64,000 bases of DNA from Candidatus Melainabacteria bacterium (GTDB lineage: Bacteria > Cyanobacteriota > Vampirovibrionia > Obscuribacterales > Obscuribacteraceae), in the NCBI GenBank assembly GCA_003963305.1, contig RXJR01000028.1, positions 1 to 64,000 of the forward strand. Reading direction: 5' to 3'. Shown here in pieces: positions 19,401 to 26,154 of this stretch. The notes beneath the pieces were generated by a model. That model was not told the origin of the DNA and did not search any database. It worked only from the letters and a program-made list of their open reading frames with translations. Position 1 is the stretch's first letter, and every line of letters begins with the position of its first letter. The position numbers and the translations under genes were made by a program.

Positions 19401-19990
19401 GCGCCATAGTGCAAGACAACAATATCGATAATGCTGATAATGCTGAAATTCCAAATGACGTATTCAACACAGACGAAGCCCAAGCTGACAAAGACGACTT
19501 CAAATCAGAGAATGCTGGCACCCAAAACGGTAACAACGCCGCAGAATCCGGTCCAAATAGTGAGTCAGGAGGTGACTCGACCCCAAACCTGGACACGGAC
19601 CAAACTAGCCAGTCAGACAACGAGGATTCTACGAGCACCAAAGGGGCAATTATACAAGGGGCAACAAATGGCACCATCGGTGAGACCACATATGTCACAG
19701 GAGTAAACACAGCCGGAAATGTGCGAGTCAATAACCTCGCTAATCTCGAGGCTATGCTCAACATATTTGCCAATCTCTTGGAGGTAGGTTGCGGTTTGAT
19801 CGGAGTCGTAATTGTCTTACACAGTCTGGCAAACAAGAGCTTTGCGCTCGAATTGATGGGTCGAGAACTTGAGATCTCGCAGGGTCAAAGAATCGCCGTC
19901 GGAATAGCCCTCCTTCTATTCGGACTGACTTTTCCTGGATTACTTAACTGGTTCGTTGCATCTGCACGCGACGCAAATCTGTTCAGCTAA
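16418..19990 (+). CDS. large VIT/VWA-domain integral membrane protein
   Basis: 1190 aa. The ATG at 16418 follows GGAG by 7 nt. Residues ~1-200 are a polar, low-complexity acidic N-terminus. Residues ~215-400 hold four to five transmembrane helices (ITVTTFGIALPAVVLAMSAM; ETIAELLLLISIPVANYIVW; and others). A VIT-like beta region follows (~480-640, TLSSTIEWTYVFKNDSKLKE; EARAEIGLPPGAVITGLKLW), then a von Willebrand A-like domain (~770-960) with two DGS-type sites, VVVMIDGSKG and LVIVVDGSAT, each an imperfect MIDAS (DxSxS). The segment RIAVAYGLVSPVSCAIVQ is the conserved YG-V-T/S-P motif that closes VIT/VWA proteins of the inter-alpha-trypsin-inhibitor type. An acidic Asn/Ser-rich linker and two more membrane helices end the chain. 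It resembles membrane VIT/VWA proteins linked to exosortase systems in other bacteria, but no exosortase is present here. Adhesion or envelope function is inferred. Confidence 0.8.
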   Translation: MSTAELDVEPQPESTDHLPSNPQQEPSPNCLAQADVKTPWLDINAHFQLRSHARPDKPKADKDDKNVASMPFFGLPRFRKKRVADANSDAVKSRSSATAKSTNTPETKRGIAQGQNSEFQDRQESGNKTNSKRGCIGPDSDKEEGSDSTENLNTDNDDDGITASYRDGDANSDRNASTGDAKHVQMDDWHDLTVPAKRQIWQGWEGITVTTFGIALPAVVLAMSAMSMPKRLTLVMLNHPLETIAELLLLISIPVANYIVWDAICNNNMRYSLRRGMSMGAAIMSCLMTAGICVAGLFADNSALVDEIGDSFSVGFFGLASISLISGSVCAYLVNRIRLARDFKKSRAQVLAFTAMGAILALVTVIGAEFRPWSIRLAEKKAASKSPVERQLGLTQLRALEPERELLMECSDQKAAGIAGLFIPLKSSTQHELYFALTGKPYSFKDIANTDLSSMPDDYLSRHVVGERIPGLGMSRSYMSGMVHPNTLSSTIEWTYVFKNDSKLKEQEARAEIGLPPGAVITGLKLWKQGEPMEAKFVPSGKAEGSDGFAEVGHDSPAIVTDLGHSRALLHCYPVEQNEELKLQITMIVPLQADGERTASLSLPKFLATNFDLNGDHMLKLRSSNNLSSTVKNLLPASSPGGLRAISGTLSPQQLENSSLLLTAERPVETAPVAVLDKIAVKLEQQDIKLKEAKARKNAARNHQQEQVVVMIDGSKGIQSQFESLRKVMAMKVGGKSVNGRIVKGKFKAVPAKYVVETVVQTAAPAPKELVIVVDGSATMKTHIKELTRALKLLPQGIPTHVIVASQEHPELLKPTSLKDAWAKLETMQFEGGQDNLQAVVRASELAGETKGGAVLWAHGPLPVLNEEIYIMPSYVAVPSFYELPLGSGETDTYDFFKNHTEIGPFTQVPRNTTEVVSDLGAFFSKWKLDQSGYAVTLSQTTAKPEASVTGSPDEQRELLLLHAHKQISEYLTTRHITKASRIAVAYGLVSPVSCAIVQDNNIDNADNAEIPNDVFNTDEAQADKDDFKSENAGTQNGNNAAESGPNSESGGDSTPNLDTDQTSQSDNEDSTSTKGAIIQGATNGTIGETTYVTGVNTAGNVRVNNLANLEAMLNIFANLLEVGCGLIGVVIVLHSLANKSFALELMGRELEISQGQRIAVGIALLLFGLTFPGLLNWFVASARDANLFS

Positions 19991-20008
19991 TCAGATCTCG
20001 CGGCGACG

Positions 20009-20041
20009 AAGGAAGGACAAACGAAGGCTGCCCTTCCTTTT
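20009..20041 (+). terminator. rho-independent-like terminator after the VIT/VWA gene
   Basis: Stem AAGGAAGG (20009-20016) pairs with CCTTCCTT (20032-20039), followed by TT. The loop is 15 nt. It lies 19 bp past the stop codon of the VIT/VWA gene. Confidence 0.6.
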
Positions 20042-20179
20042 GCCGTTATAAAATCTCGGTCACAAATTGACCAGGTCAAAACATGTCTCCAACACTTCGA
20101 AAAGTGTTGTGAGGCTTTCGGATAAAAAGTTCAGAGCCTATACCATCAAAATGAATTCCCCAGAGATTGAGGTCCATAT

Positions 20180-21514
20180 TTGAGATTCAGATCAAACCGA
20201 ACAGTACAAGCCATCGCAATCCTGTTGACCTATAGCGTCAGTGCTTTCTCATTCATTTCGTTTCCAGCCCTTGCCACAACGAATTCACCAATTAATGACA
20301 GTAAGAGCAAAAGCGCTCACCTTGCAAAAAGAAACCATCCTCGTGCCCCCATAGCAGAGTTCTTTTTGATTACCGGCGATCTCAGTGGTGGGGAAATCTA
20401 CCTCAGCGAGCATCTTCAAAAGCATCCCAACGACGATCAGGCTAGATTCGGGCTTGGAGTCTTGCAATTCCTGCGAACGGTAGAATTACTAGGTCAGAGT
20501 TTCCATCGTTATGGTCTACGAGCGGAGGCCACCCGCGGAATCACCGGACCCATAGTCCGTCTACCTGTCCCCGATAACGATATTCCGGACACAATTTCAT
20601 ACGAAAAATTGCGTCAAATTTTCGACGAATTCCGCACCGGTTTGTTAAAGTGCGATTCTACGTTGGCAGAAATAGATACTGCTGATGTGAAACTGCCGCT
20701 CCATTTCAGCATGATAAAACTTGATCTGGACGGCGACGGAGTTGCCGATGAAAACGAGCGATTGTGGAGGGTATACAAACAAATCACAAGAAACAGCTCT
20801 CTTGACGAAAAGGCGCCCGATAATTCTCTAGTATGTTTTGATAGAGGCGACGTACATTGGCTGCGAGGCTACTGCCACCTCCTTGCCGCATTGATAGAAA
20901 TATTTCTAGCCTACGACAGTCACGAAACTTTTGAACACGCGGCCCACCTTGTATTCAAAAAAGTTGAATCACCTTACAAGTTTTTAGCTTACTCAACTCA
21001 ATTTCACAACTTTCGCAACAGCGATGCGAGCCTTTTCGACATAGTTGCTCTGGTCCATTCAATCCATTGGCAGGTAAGTGAACCCGAACGAATGAAATCA
21101 GCGTTGAATCACCTAGAATGCGTAGTCGATCAGAGTAATATCTCCTGGCGTTGGATAATGGCTGAGACTGACGATGATCACGAATGGCTGCCGAATCCGC
21201 GTCAGACTGGCGTAATAAAAAATGCCAGGGTCACCAACGAAATGGTCATCGCATGGGGACAGATTATGAGGGAGGCTGACGGCATACTACGTGGAGATAT
21301 TTTGATCCCATTTTGGAGATCCAAGAGCCAAGAAGGTATCAATGTGCGAAAGGTTTTCTTGCAGCCAACCACACTCGATCTTGTCTACTGGGTCCAGGGC
21401 ACCGCTGCATTACCATACCTGGAGAAGGGAAGATGCACCGAACCAAAACTATGGAATCGACTGATGGATGCTTTTGGACACAATTTCCCGGGATATGCGC
21501 TCTGGTTTAACTGA
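20180..21514 (+). CDS. exported protein of unknown function with a Ca-binding-like loop
   Basis: 444 aa from a TTG; GAGG lies about 8 nt upstream. Residues 1-~33 are a signal peptide (AIAILLTYSVSAFSFISFPA, cleavage near ALA). Residues ~55-100 read like one TPR pair (AEFFLITGDLSGGEIYLSEH; DDQARFGLGVLQFL). Further on, KLDLDGDGVADENERLWRVY contains D-x-D-x-D-G-x-x-x-x-N-E, an EF-hand/dockerin-like calcium loop. The remainder is mixed helical with many aromatic residues and no catalytic signature that I recognise. It is probably periplasmic or secreted. I cannot name a family. It is downstream of, and separated by a terminator from, the VIT/VWA gene. Confidence 0.7.
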   Translation: MRFRSNRTVQAIAILLTYSVSAFSFISFPALATTNSPINDSKSKSAHLAKRNHPRAPIAEFFLITGDLSGGEIYLSEHLQKHPNDDQARFGLGVLQFLRTVELLGQSFHRYGLRAEATRGITGPIVRLPVPDNDIPDTISYEKLRQIFDEFRTGLLKCDSTLAEIDTADVKLPLHFSMIKLDLDGDGVADENERLWRVYKQITRNSSLDEKAPDNSLVCFDRGDVHWLRGYCHLLAALIEIFLAYDSHETFEHAAHLVFKKVESPYKFLAYSTQFHNFRNSDASLFDIVALVHSIHWQVSEPERMKSALNHLECVVDQSNISWRWIMAETDDDHEWLPNPRQTGVIKNARVTNEMVIAWGQIMREADGILRGDILIPFWRSKSQEGINVRKVFLQPTTLDLVYWVQGTAALPYLEKGRCTEPKLWNRLMDAFGHNFPGYALWFN

Positions 21515-21541
21515 CAAAACGGAATGGAGATGAGACTTAGC

Positions 21542-21631
21542 AAAGCGATATCGGTTTACACTCAGTTCAGCTCTTTGTAAAGCGATATCGCTTTACCCAG
21601 GATTCAGCACTTTCTAAAGCGATATCGGTTT
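21542..21631. repeat. three GATATC-centred palindromes at 37-bp spacing
   Basis: Cores GATATC at 21547, 21584 and 21621, exactly 37 bp apart. The middle copy TAAAGCGATATCGCTTTA (21578-21595) is a perfect 18-bp palindrome; the outer copies are AAAGCGATATCGGTTTA and TAAAGCGATATCGGTTT. They lie just after the unknown exported-protein gene, in a 513-bp spacer that also contains a small broken reading frame and a terminator. Confidence 0.92.
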
Positions 21632-21672
21632 GCTGCGCCTGCCACCACTAACAGAGGATCTGCCAGGTCGAA

Positions 21673-21773
21673 ATGACGAAAGCAGCTGCTAAAAAGCCAA
21701 GCTGAAAAGACAAACCACCGACATCGTTAAGAACGGTGTGGAAGACGCAAAATGGAAAGAAACGGGCAAATAA
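21673..21773 (+). pseudogene. possible small gene with a frameshift
   Basis: ATG at 21673 opens MTKAAAKKPS and then stops. In the -1 frame the reading continues from AAA GCC AAG (21693) as AKLKRQTTDIVKNGVEDAKW to a TAA at 21771. Joining the two at the AAAAAG run gives a basic 33-residue peptide, and a good terminator hairpin follows at 21800. This looks like a short transcribed gene broken by a one-base change, or a sequencing error. A programmed frameshift is less likely, because the heptamer is T AAA AAG rather than A AAA AAG. No known family. Confidence 0.3.
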
Positions 21774-21799
21774 TCCGTCATCTGTGTAAACGGTTCACG

Positions 21800-21831
21800 G
21801 CTGGTAGCACAACTTACGTGCTGCCAGCTTT
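21800..21831 (+). terminator. rho-independent terminator-like hairpin
   Basis: An 11-bp stem GCTGGTAGCAC (21800-21810) / GTGCTGCCAGC (21818-21828), one G-T pair, 7-nt loop, followed by TTT. It lies in the spacer downstream of the small broken reading frame and 196 bp upstream of the GT87 gene, suggesting that something between 21514 and 21800 is transcribed on the plus strand. Confidence 0.65.
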
Positions 21832-22027
21832 CATATACAAGTTGAGACGGCGAATTCTATGGCAAACTAAACGGCTGCTGCGATCACAATCCAGTGTTCC
21901 TCATTCAAAGACTCCGAATTCCGAGCCGCGAACGATTTCAAGAGACTAATCATGGCATGCATAGCCTGGTATCGTAGTGAGATAGCTGTTCAGTGGGAAC
22001 AGCGTCGTTCTGGGTAACCGATTCAGT

Positions 22028-23527
22028 ATGAACAAGGTGTTTTCGCTAACAGCATTCGGATGGGGAGTCATCCTCATCGCCCTGTTCTTCTACACGGATT
22101 TGCTTCTACCCGCAGTAAACCAGAATTCCGATTACTTAATGACGTTTTACACCGCGGGAGAATTGGTTAGAGAAGGAAAAGTCAGCCAGCTGTATCCGCC
22201 CGCAGATGCTGGCACCTTCGTCGACACAGCATTCGACAAGGCCGCTCACGTTGTACTTCCCCTTTTGCCTGCAAGAGCAACTGCCGAATACATGTATATG
22301 CCTGCCATTGCAGTTTTTTTCGTCCCGCTCAGCTTACTAAGTCCAAGCATCTCCTTACTTGTCTGGCAACTTATCTCACTAGCATCTTTAGCAGTATGCA
22401 CTACTCTTTTCACATCGAGATTTAGCAACCAAGATCCTGATAGCGCCCAACAAATTGAGAAAACGGACGGGTCTCCTAAGAATTTCATCGCCGGACTAAA
22501 TGAGAAATCTACGGACCATGAGTTAGCAAAATCATCTCCGGCACCAGTACCACCAGAGTCAGCAAAGTCATCACCGGCATCAGCATCAGCGCAAGTACCT
22601 TCAGAATTAACCGAATCATCCGCGGTATTGCAAGCTGAAACAGCCAAATCAAGCACCAGTAAGGGAGCACACAATCTAACCGCCTCAGCATTTTGGTTAG
22701 CACTAACGCTGGTGCCATTAGCAATCTCGATCTGGATTGGTCAAATCAGTGTCGTTTTTGGTTTACTGCCGTTCATGGCCGGGATGTTTTTTGTTCTCAG
22801 GAAAAAGGATTTGCTGGGTGGGTTGATCTGGGCGCTCACAATCATCAAGCCACAATTTTTAGTGCCTGTTCTGATGATCACAACTGCACTCGCTATCTCC
22901 AGGCGCATTAAACCGCTGGCTGGAGTTATCGGCGGAATTGCGATGTTCTCGATTTTGAACGTAGCAGTCTTCTCAATGACCGTAATTGGACAGTGGTTGA
23001 CGACATTGAAGCTGGCTGAAACTGTTTACTCAGATTTGAAGTTCGGAGTTGCGCAACATATCGCTACCAGTTTGCCACGAGCCATTATTCTCCTGCTACC
23101 AGTGTCACAACACCCTATAGCCAAACCCATTATCTATACGGTGTCAGCGATACTTGGTGGCATAGGGCTATATTTTTGTATCAGAGTCATGAAGTCTAAA
23201 CTAGCAGATTGCAACAAACTTGCGATTGCGACTGTTATTTGTATCTTTGCGACGCCGATGATCGTTCCGCACGTTTTCTTTTATGACTACACGATGTTCA
23301 TCGCTGCTGGCTTCATGGTTTATGCTCTAAAATGGGCGCCTGAGCTCGGTTTCAGGCTAAAGTCACTGCTCTGGTTGGGTTGGGCTTTAACCAATGCATA
23401 CGCGATAATTCTCTTCACCAACAAAAATTTCGCCGTTCCTATTCTGTTCGTATTGTTAATGCTTGAACTTTATCGTCGAGCGCTAGTGTGCGCCAAGTTA
23501 GCACTGAATGATATTGGATCTGAATAG
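22028..23527 (+). CDS. GT87-family (DUF2029) polytopic membrane glycosyltransferase
   Basis: 499 aa, ATG start with a weak ribosome site. About ten hydrophobic helices. The N-terminal motif NQNSDYLMTFYTAGELVREG, with the acidic residue in the first outer loop followed by LYPPADAGTFVD, is typical of the GT87/DUF2029 polyprenyl-phosphate mannosyltransferase type; MYMPAIAVFFVPLSLLSP and the later IWALTIIKPQFLVPVLMI also fit. These enzymes use polyprenol-linked sugars on the outer side of the membrane to build envelope glycans. Odd feature: residues ~135-215 are an inserted Ser/Pro/Ala-rich repetitive loop (ELAKSSPAPVPPESAKSSPA) between helices, unusual for the family. Substrate unknown. Confidence 0.8.
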   Translation: MNKVFSLTAFGWGVILIALFFYTDLLLPAVNQNSDYLMTFYTAGELVREGKVSQLYPPADAGTFVDTAFDKAAHVVLPLLPARATAEYMYMPAIAVFFVPLSLLSPSISLLVWQLISLASLAVCTTLFTSRFSNQDPDSAQQIEKTDGSPKNFIAGLNEKSTDHELAKSSPAPVPPESAKSSPASASAQVPSELTESSAVLQAETAKSSTSKGAHNLTASAFWLALTLVPLAISIWIGQISVVFGLLPFMAGMFFVLRKKDLLGGLIWALTIIKPQFLVPVLMITTALAISRRIKPLAGVIGGIAMFSILNVAVFSMTVIGQWLTTLKLAETVYSDLKFGVAQHIATSLPRAIILLLPVSQHPIAKPIIYTVSAILGGIGLYFCIRVMKSKLADCNKLAIATVICIFATPMIVPHVFFYDYTMFIAAGFMVYALKWAPELGFRLKSLLWLGWALTNAYAIILFTNKNFAVPILFVLLMLELYRRALVCAKLALNDIGSE

Positions 23528-23607
23528 TGACCTGAAGATAAGAACTTCATATTCACTGTCCCCCTAAAATTTCCTCTCAGCGCGTAAGTCACTGGTAATC
23601 CCGGTGC

Positions 23608-23702
23608 CACCAACTGTGGTGATACGAGCATTATGTTCACGTCAGAGGCTAAATCATCAGAGTTGCAAATCTAGCGACCACATGGCAACACCATATCTGG
23701 TG
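23608..23702. promoter_or_regulatory. two CACCA-N4-TGGTG dyads upstream of the hydrolase gene
   Basis: The 394-bp spacer 23528-23921 has no gene. It carries two 14-bp dyads with the same half-sites: CACCAACTGTGGTG (23608-23621) and CACCATATCTGGTG (23689-23702), 81 bp apart start to start. They could be operator sites for the downstream hydrolase operon or small RNA hairpins. No regulator is known to match. Confidence 0.4.
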
Positions 23703-23921
23703 ACAGTCGTCAAGGAGAACAATTTTATATTCGGATTAATATGAAAAACAACTTTCTCATAGCTTTCTGTCATATAATGACAACGCTTAGAAAAGGGATT
23801 GTCAGTTCAGGTATCAAGGCATCTCCATGGGCGTAATTGTCAGATCGAGCCACCAGCTGGCCGATGCGACGTACGTACGCATCACAAAAAGTCGTAATTG
23901 ACTGCACTTACGCGGGTCCGA

Positions 23922-24968
23922 ATGTTTTTTCCGTCCATTGCAAAGCGAACCAATCTGAGTTACCTCTCATCTTTGCATACCAATTTCAAGAAATTTGTGT
24001 CCCTTAATGTTGCTGCCGCAACGTTACTGACAACCGCATTCATTTACTCGAGCACACCGGCTAAGGCACTCGAAAAACCTTCACTTTCCACTACGATAAA
24101 CGCCGGCATTCAAGTTTACGAATGGAAAACGAAATTAGCACGCCCGCGAGGCACTGTTCTCGCTGTTCATGGAACAACACAGCAAGCAGGCTGTTTTGAA
24201 AGTCTTTCTCATTACCTCAACGACGCTGGTTTCAACGTCGTGGCCATGGACTTGAGAGGACATGGTCGCTCTTATTTCTCTCACGATCCACACAATGCGC
24301 GCCACGAAGTCAGCTACACAAAAAGCGCCGAAGACCTGTCCAGAGTCTCTAAGCACATCAAATCCCTTTCGCCCAGACTGCCGCTATTCTGCATCGGTGA
24401 AAGCGTCGGCGCAGCCGTTGTGGTGCGTGCGGCCAGCGAGCATCCAGACCTGTTCGATGGAATTATCCTTGCAGCTGCCGGCACCAGTCCTCACTTTTTC
24501 AGTTTCGACGCCGGCATGATTGCACACGATCTCGTCAAAGGTTTGTCTGACCTGGATCGCCCATTAGATGTCGCTGATTACATTCGCAAGTACTCCTCAG
24601 ACGATCCTCGTATCACGAAAGAAATGGTTGATGATCCGCTTTCGCGGACTATGTTGACCGGCAAAGAAATTTTGCAGACTGGAGCATTCATTCACAAAAC
24701 GCCCCATCAGGCTAAGTTGTTGGCGTCAAACATTTCTGTTCTGCTCATCAATGGCAGCGAGGATGGAATTGTCAAAGCTGAGTCGACAGAAACGATTTTA
24801 AATAACATTCGCTCCCGAGACAAAAAACTCGTAAACGTTCCAGGGTGTGGGCACGTTCTACTGGGTACTTCATACTTGAAGAAAGCAGTCGTCAGTTCCG
24901 TCACAGACTGGCTAATTTACGAAACAGACTCGAGCCAAACAGCATCTCTGCATAAACATATTCAATAG
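23922..24968 (+). CDS. exported alpha/beta hydrolase (lysophospholipase/monoglyceride-lipase type)
   Basis: 348 aa from the ATG at 23922; a TTG at 23898 is also in frame. An N-terminal basic and hydrophobic segment (FVSLNVAAATLLTTAFIYSS, then PAKA) looks like a signal peptide or anchor. The hydrolase fold follows: oxyanion region LAVHGTTQQAGCFESL, MDLRGHGRSY, nucleophile elbow CIGESVGAAVV (Ser ~161), acid LINGSEDGIVKAEST and base His in VPGCGHVLLG. This is the Hydrolase_4 / S33 lysophospholipase pattern; monoacylglycerol or lysophospholipid esters are the usual substrates. The next gene begins 8 bp after the stop, so the two are probably co-translated. Confidence 0.86.
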   Translation: MFFPSIAKRTNLSYLSSLHTNFKKFVSLNVAAATLLTTAFIYSSTPAKALEKPSLSTTINAGIQVYEWKTKLARPRGTVLAVHGTTQQAGCFESLSHYLNDAGFNVVAMDLRGHGRSYFSHDPHNARHEVSYTKSAEDLSRVSKHIKSLSPRLPLFCIGESVGAAVVVRAASEHPDLFDGIILAAAGTSPHFFSFDAGMIAHDLVKGLSDLDRPLDVADYIRKYSSDDPRITKEMVDDPLSRTMLTGKEILQTGAFIHKTPHQAKLLASNISVLLINGSEDGIVKAESTETILNNIRSRDKKLVNVPGCGHVLLGTSYLKKAVVSSVTDWLIYETDSSQTASLHKHIQ

Positions 24969-24976
24969 AATCGATT

Positions 24977-26056
24977 GTGCCATACCATCCATCGGAAGCC
25001 AGCGTCGATCTTCAGAGAACTTCCTCGTACTACACCTTAATCAAAGCCGCAAATACGATCGGCTACTTTTTCCTGCTTCACTTAACCTGGCGATTCGTGA
25101 CGCACCGCCTGGACTGGCAATTATCGACAGGATGCGTAGTGCTCAGCGCAGGTTGGCTCATACTTACTCGCATCAAAGTAGATCATTTATTGCAAACCTA
25201 TTTTGATGTGTTATCACGCATCGAATTACAATTGCCGGTGGTACTGGGTTTAGTGCTGGGAATAATGGCACTTATGGCACACGCCTACCATCCCATCGTC
25301 CACGCAATTGCGATAACAGAAATGGCGTTTTGGGTATGGCTCTGGACGCTCTATCGCAGGAACAAAGCCAAATTCAAGAAGCAAGGTTATGGTCCTGTTC
25401 CCCTAAACACCTGGGTCAACCCACCTGCAGACCTATTGAAGCCAGGGGACCTTATACTCACGAGCGGAAATATAGCGAAAGAATTGCATGAAAGTGTGGG
25501 GCATGCCGAGATGGTGTTGAAAATGCCGAACGGGGAAAAGATGCTGTTTAGTTCTTACATGGACAAAGGAACTTGCTTTCATCCCCTCGAAGATCTGACA
25601 GGACCAGCTTACAAAGGACATTACGTAGCGCTTCATCTAAAACAACCATGGTCGGAAACACAAGCCGCAAAGGCTACCGAGATTGCTGAATCAATGGTGG
25701 CACTGGATAAGCAATGGGCTGCTGAAGAAAACATTCGCGTATCAAAAAGAATTGCCATTCTGCCAATTCCCGAAGAATGGAAAGCAAAGTTACGTCGAAC
25801 ATTCCATGCCAGTGGATACGACTGGTTTGGAACGTTCATGGGACGTGTCGCCGACAATCGATGGACCTGCATTGGTGCCTGCGTGGAACTTTACCAACGA
25901 ATGGCAGTCCCCATTAATCAATATGGAACTGGACTGCTCGGAGTAGGCACAACTATTTTCGATCCAATTTTACCGGTAAGATTCCTGGCTGACCCTGCAT
26001 TGGAGCTGATCACCAAAAACGAACAGCTCAATCAAAAGGCGATGATCTCAAAATGA
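24977..26056 (+). CDS. membrane-anchored permuted papain-fold (YiiX/YebB-like) hydrolase
   Basis: 359 aa from a GTG 8 bp after the hydrolase gene. Residues ~20-125 contain three or four hydrophobic helices (WQLSTGCVVLSAGWLILT; LPVVLGLVLGIMALMAHAY; IAITEMAFWVWLWTLY). Residues ~150-340 look like a circularly permuted NlpC/P60-papain domain: LLKPGDLILTSGN, then SVGHAEMVLKMPNGE (candidate catalytic His176), and late DNRWTCIGACVELYQ (Cys298 or Cys302), i.e. the order His before Cys, as in YiiX/YebB/DUF830 proteins. Related proteins act as amidases or acyl hydrolases on envelope molecules. Pairing with a lipase-like hydrolase suggests joint work on lipids or the envelope (inference). Its stop lies in the first copy of a 40-bp repeat. 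Confidence 0.68.
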   Translation: MPYHPSEASVDLQRTSSYYTLIKAANTIGYFFLLHLTWRFVTHRLDWQLSTGCVVLSAGWLILTRIKVDHLLQTYFDVLSRIELQLPVVLGLVLGIMALMAHAYHPIVHAIAITEMAFWVWLWTLYRRNKAKFKKQGYGPVPLNTWVNPPADLLKPGDLILTSGNIAKELHESVGHAEMVLKMPNGEKMLFSSYMDKGTCFHPLEDLTGPAYKGHYVALHLKQPWSETQAAKATEIAESMVALDKQWAAEENIRVSKRIAILPIPEEWKAKLRRTFHASGYDWFGTFMGRVADNRWTCIGACVELYQRMAVPINQYGTGLLGVGTTIFDPILPVRFLADPALELITKNEQLNQKAMISK

Positions 26057-26118
26057 TGTTGTGAACAAATGCCATAGGGCGATGATCGCAAGATGATGTT
26101 GTGAACAAATGCCATACA
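26039..26118. repeat. 40-bp direct duplication over a stop codon
   Basis: Two tandem copies of a 40-bp unit beginning GCGATGATC (26039-26078 and 26079-26118), differing at a few positions. The first copy includes the last codons and TGA of the preceding gene, so the duplication extends the gene end into the spacer without changing the protein. Confidence 0.9.
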
Positions 26119-26154
26119 CCCACATCTGTGATCATCAAGTTGGCCGCTTGCAGC

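Noticed and set aside
19207-19836. Long minus-strand ORF opposite the VIT/VWA gene
   Set aside because: It mirrors the acidic low-complexity linker and has no recognisable domain.
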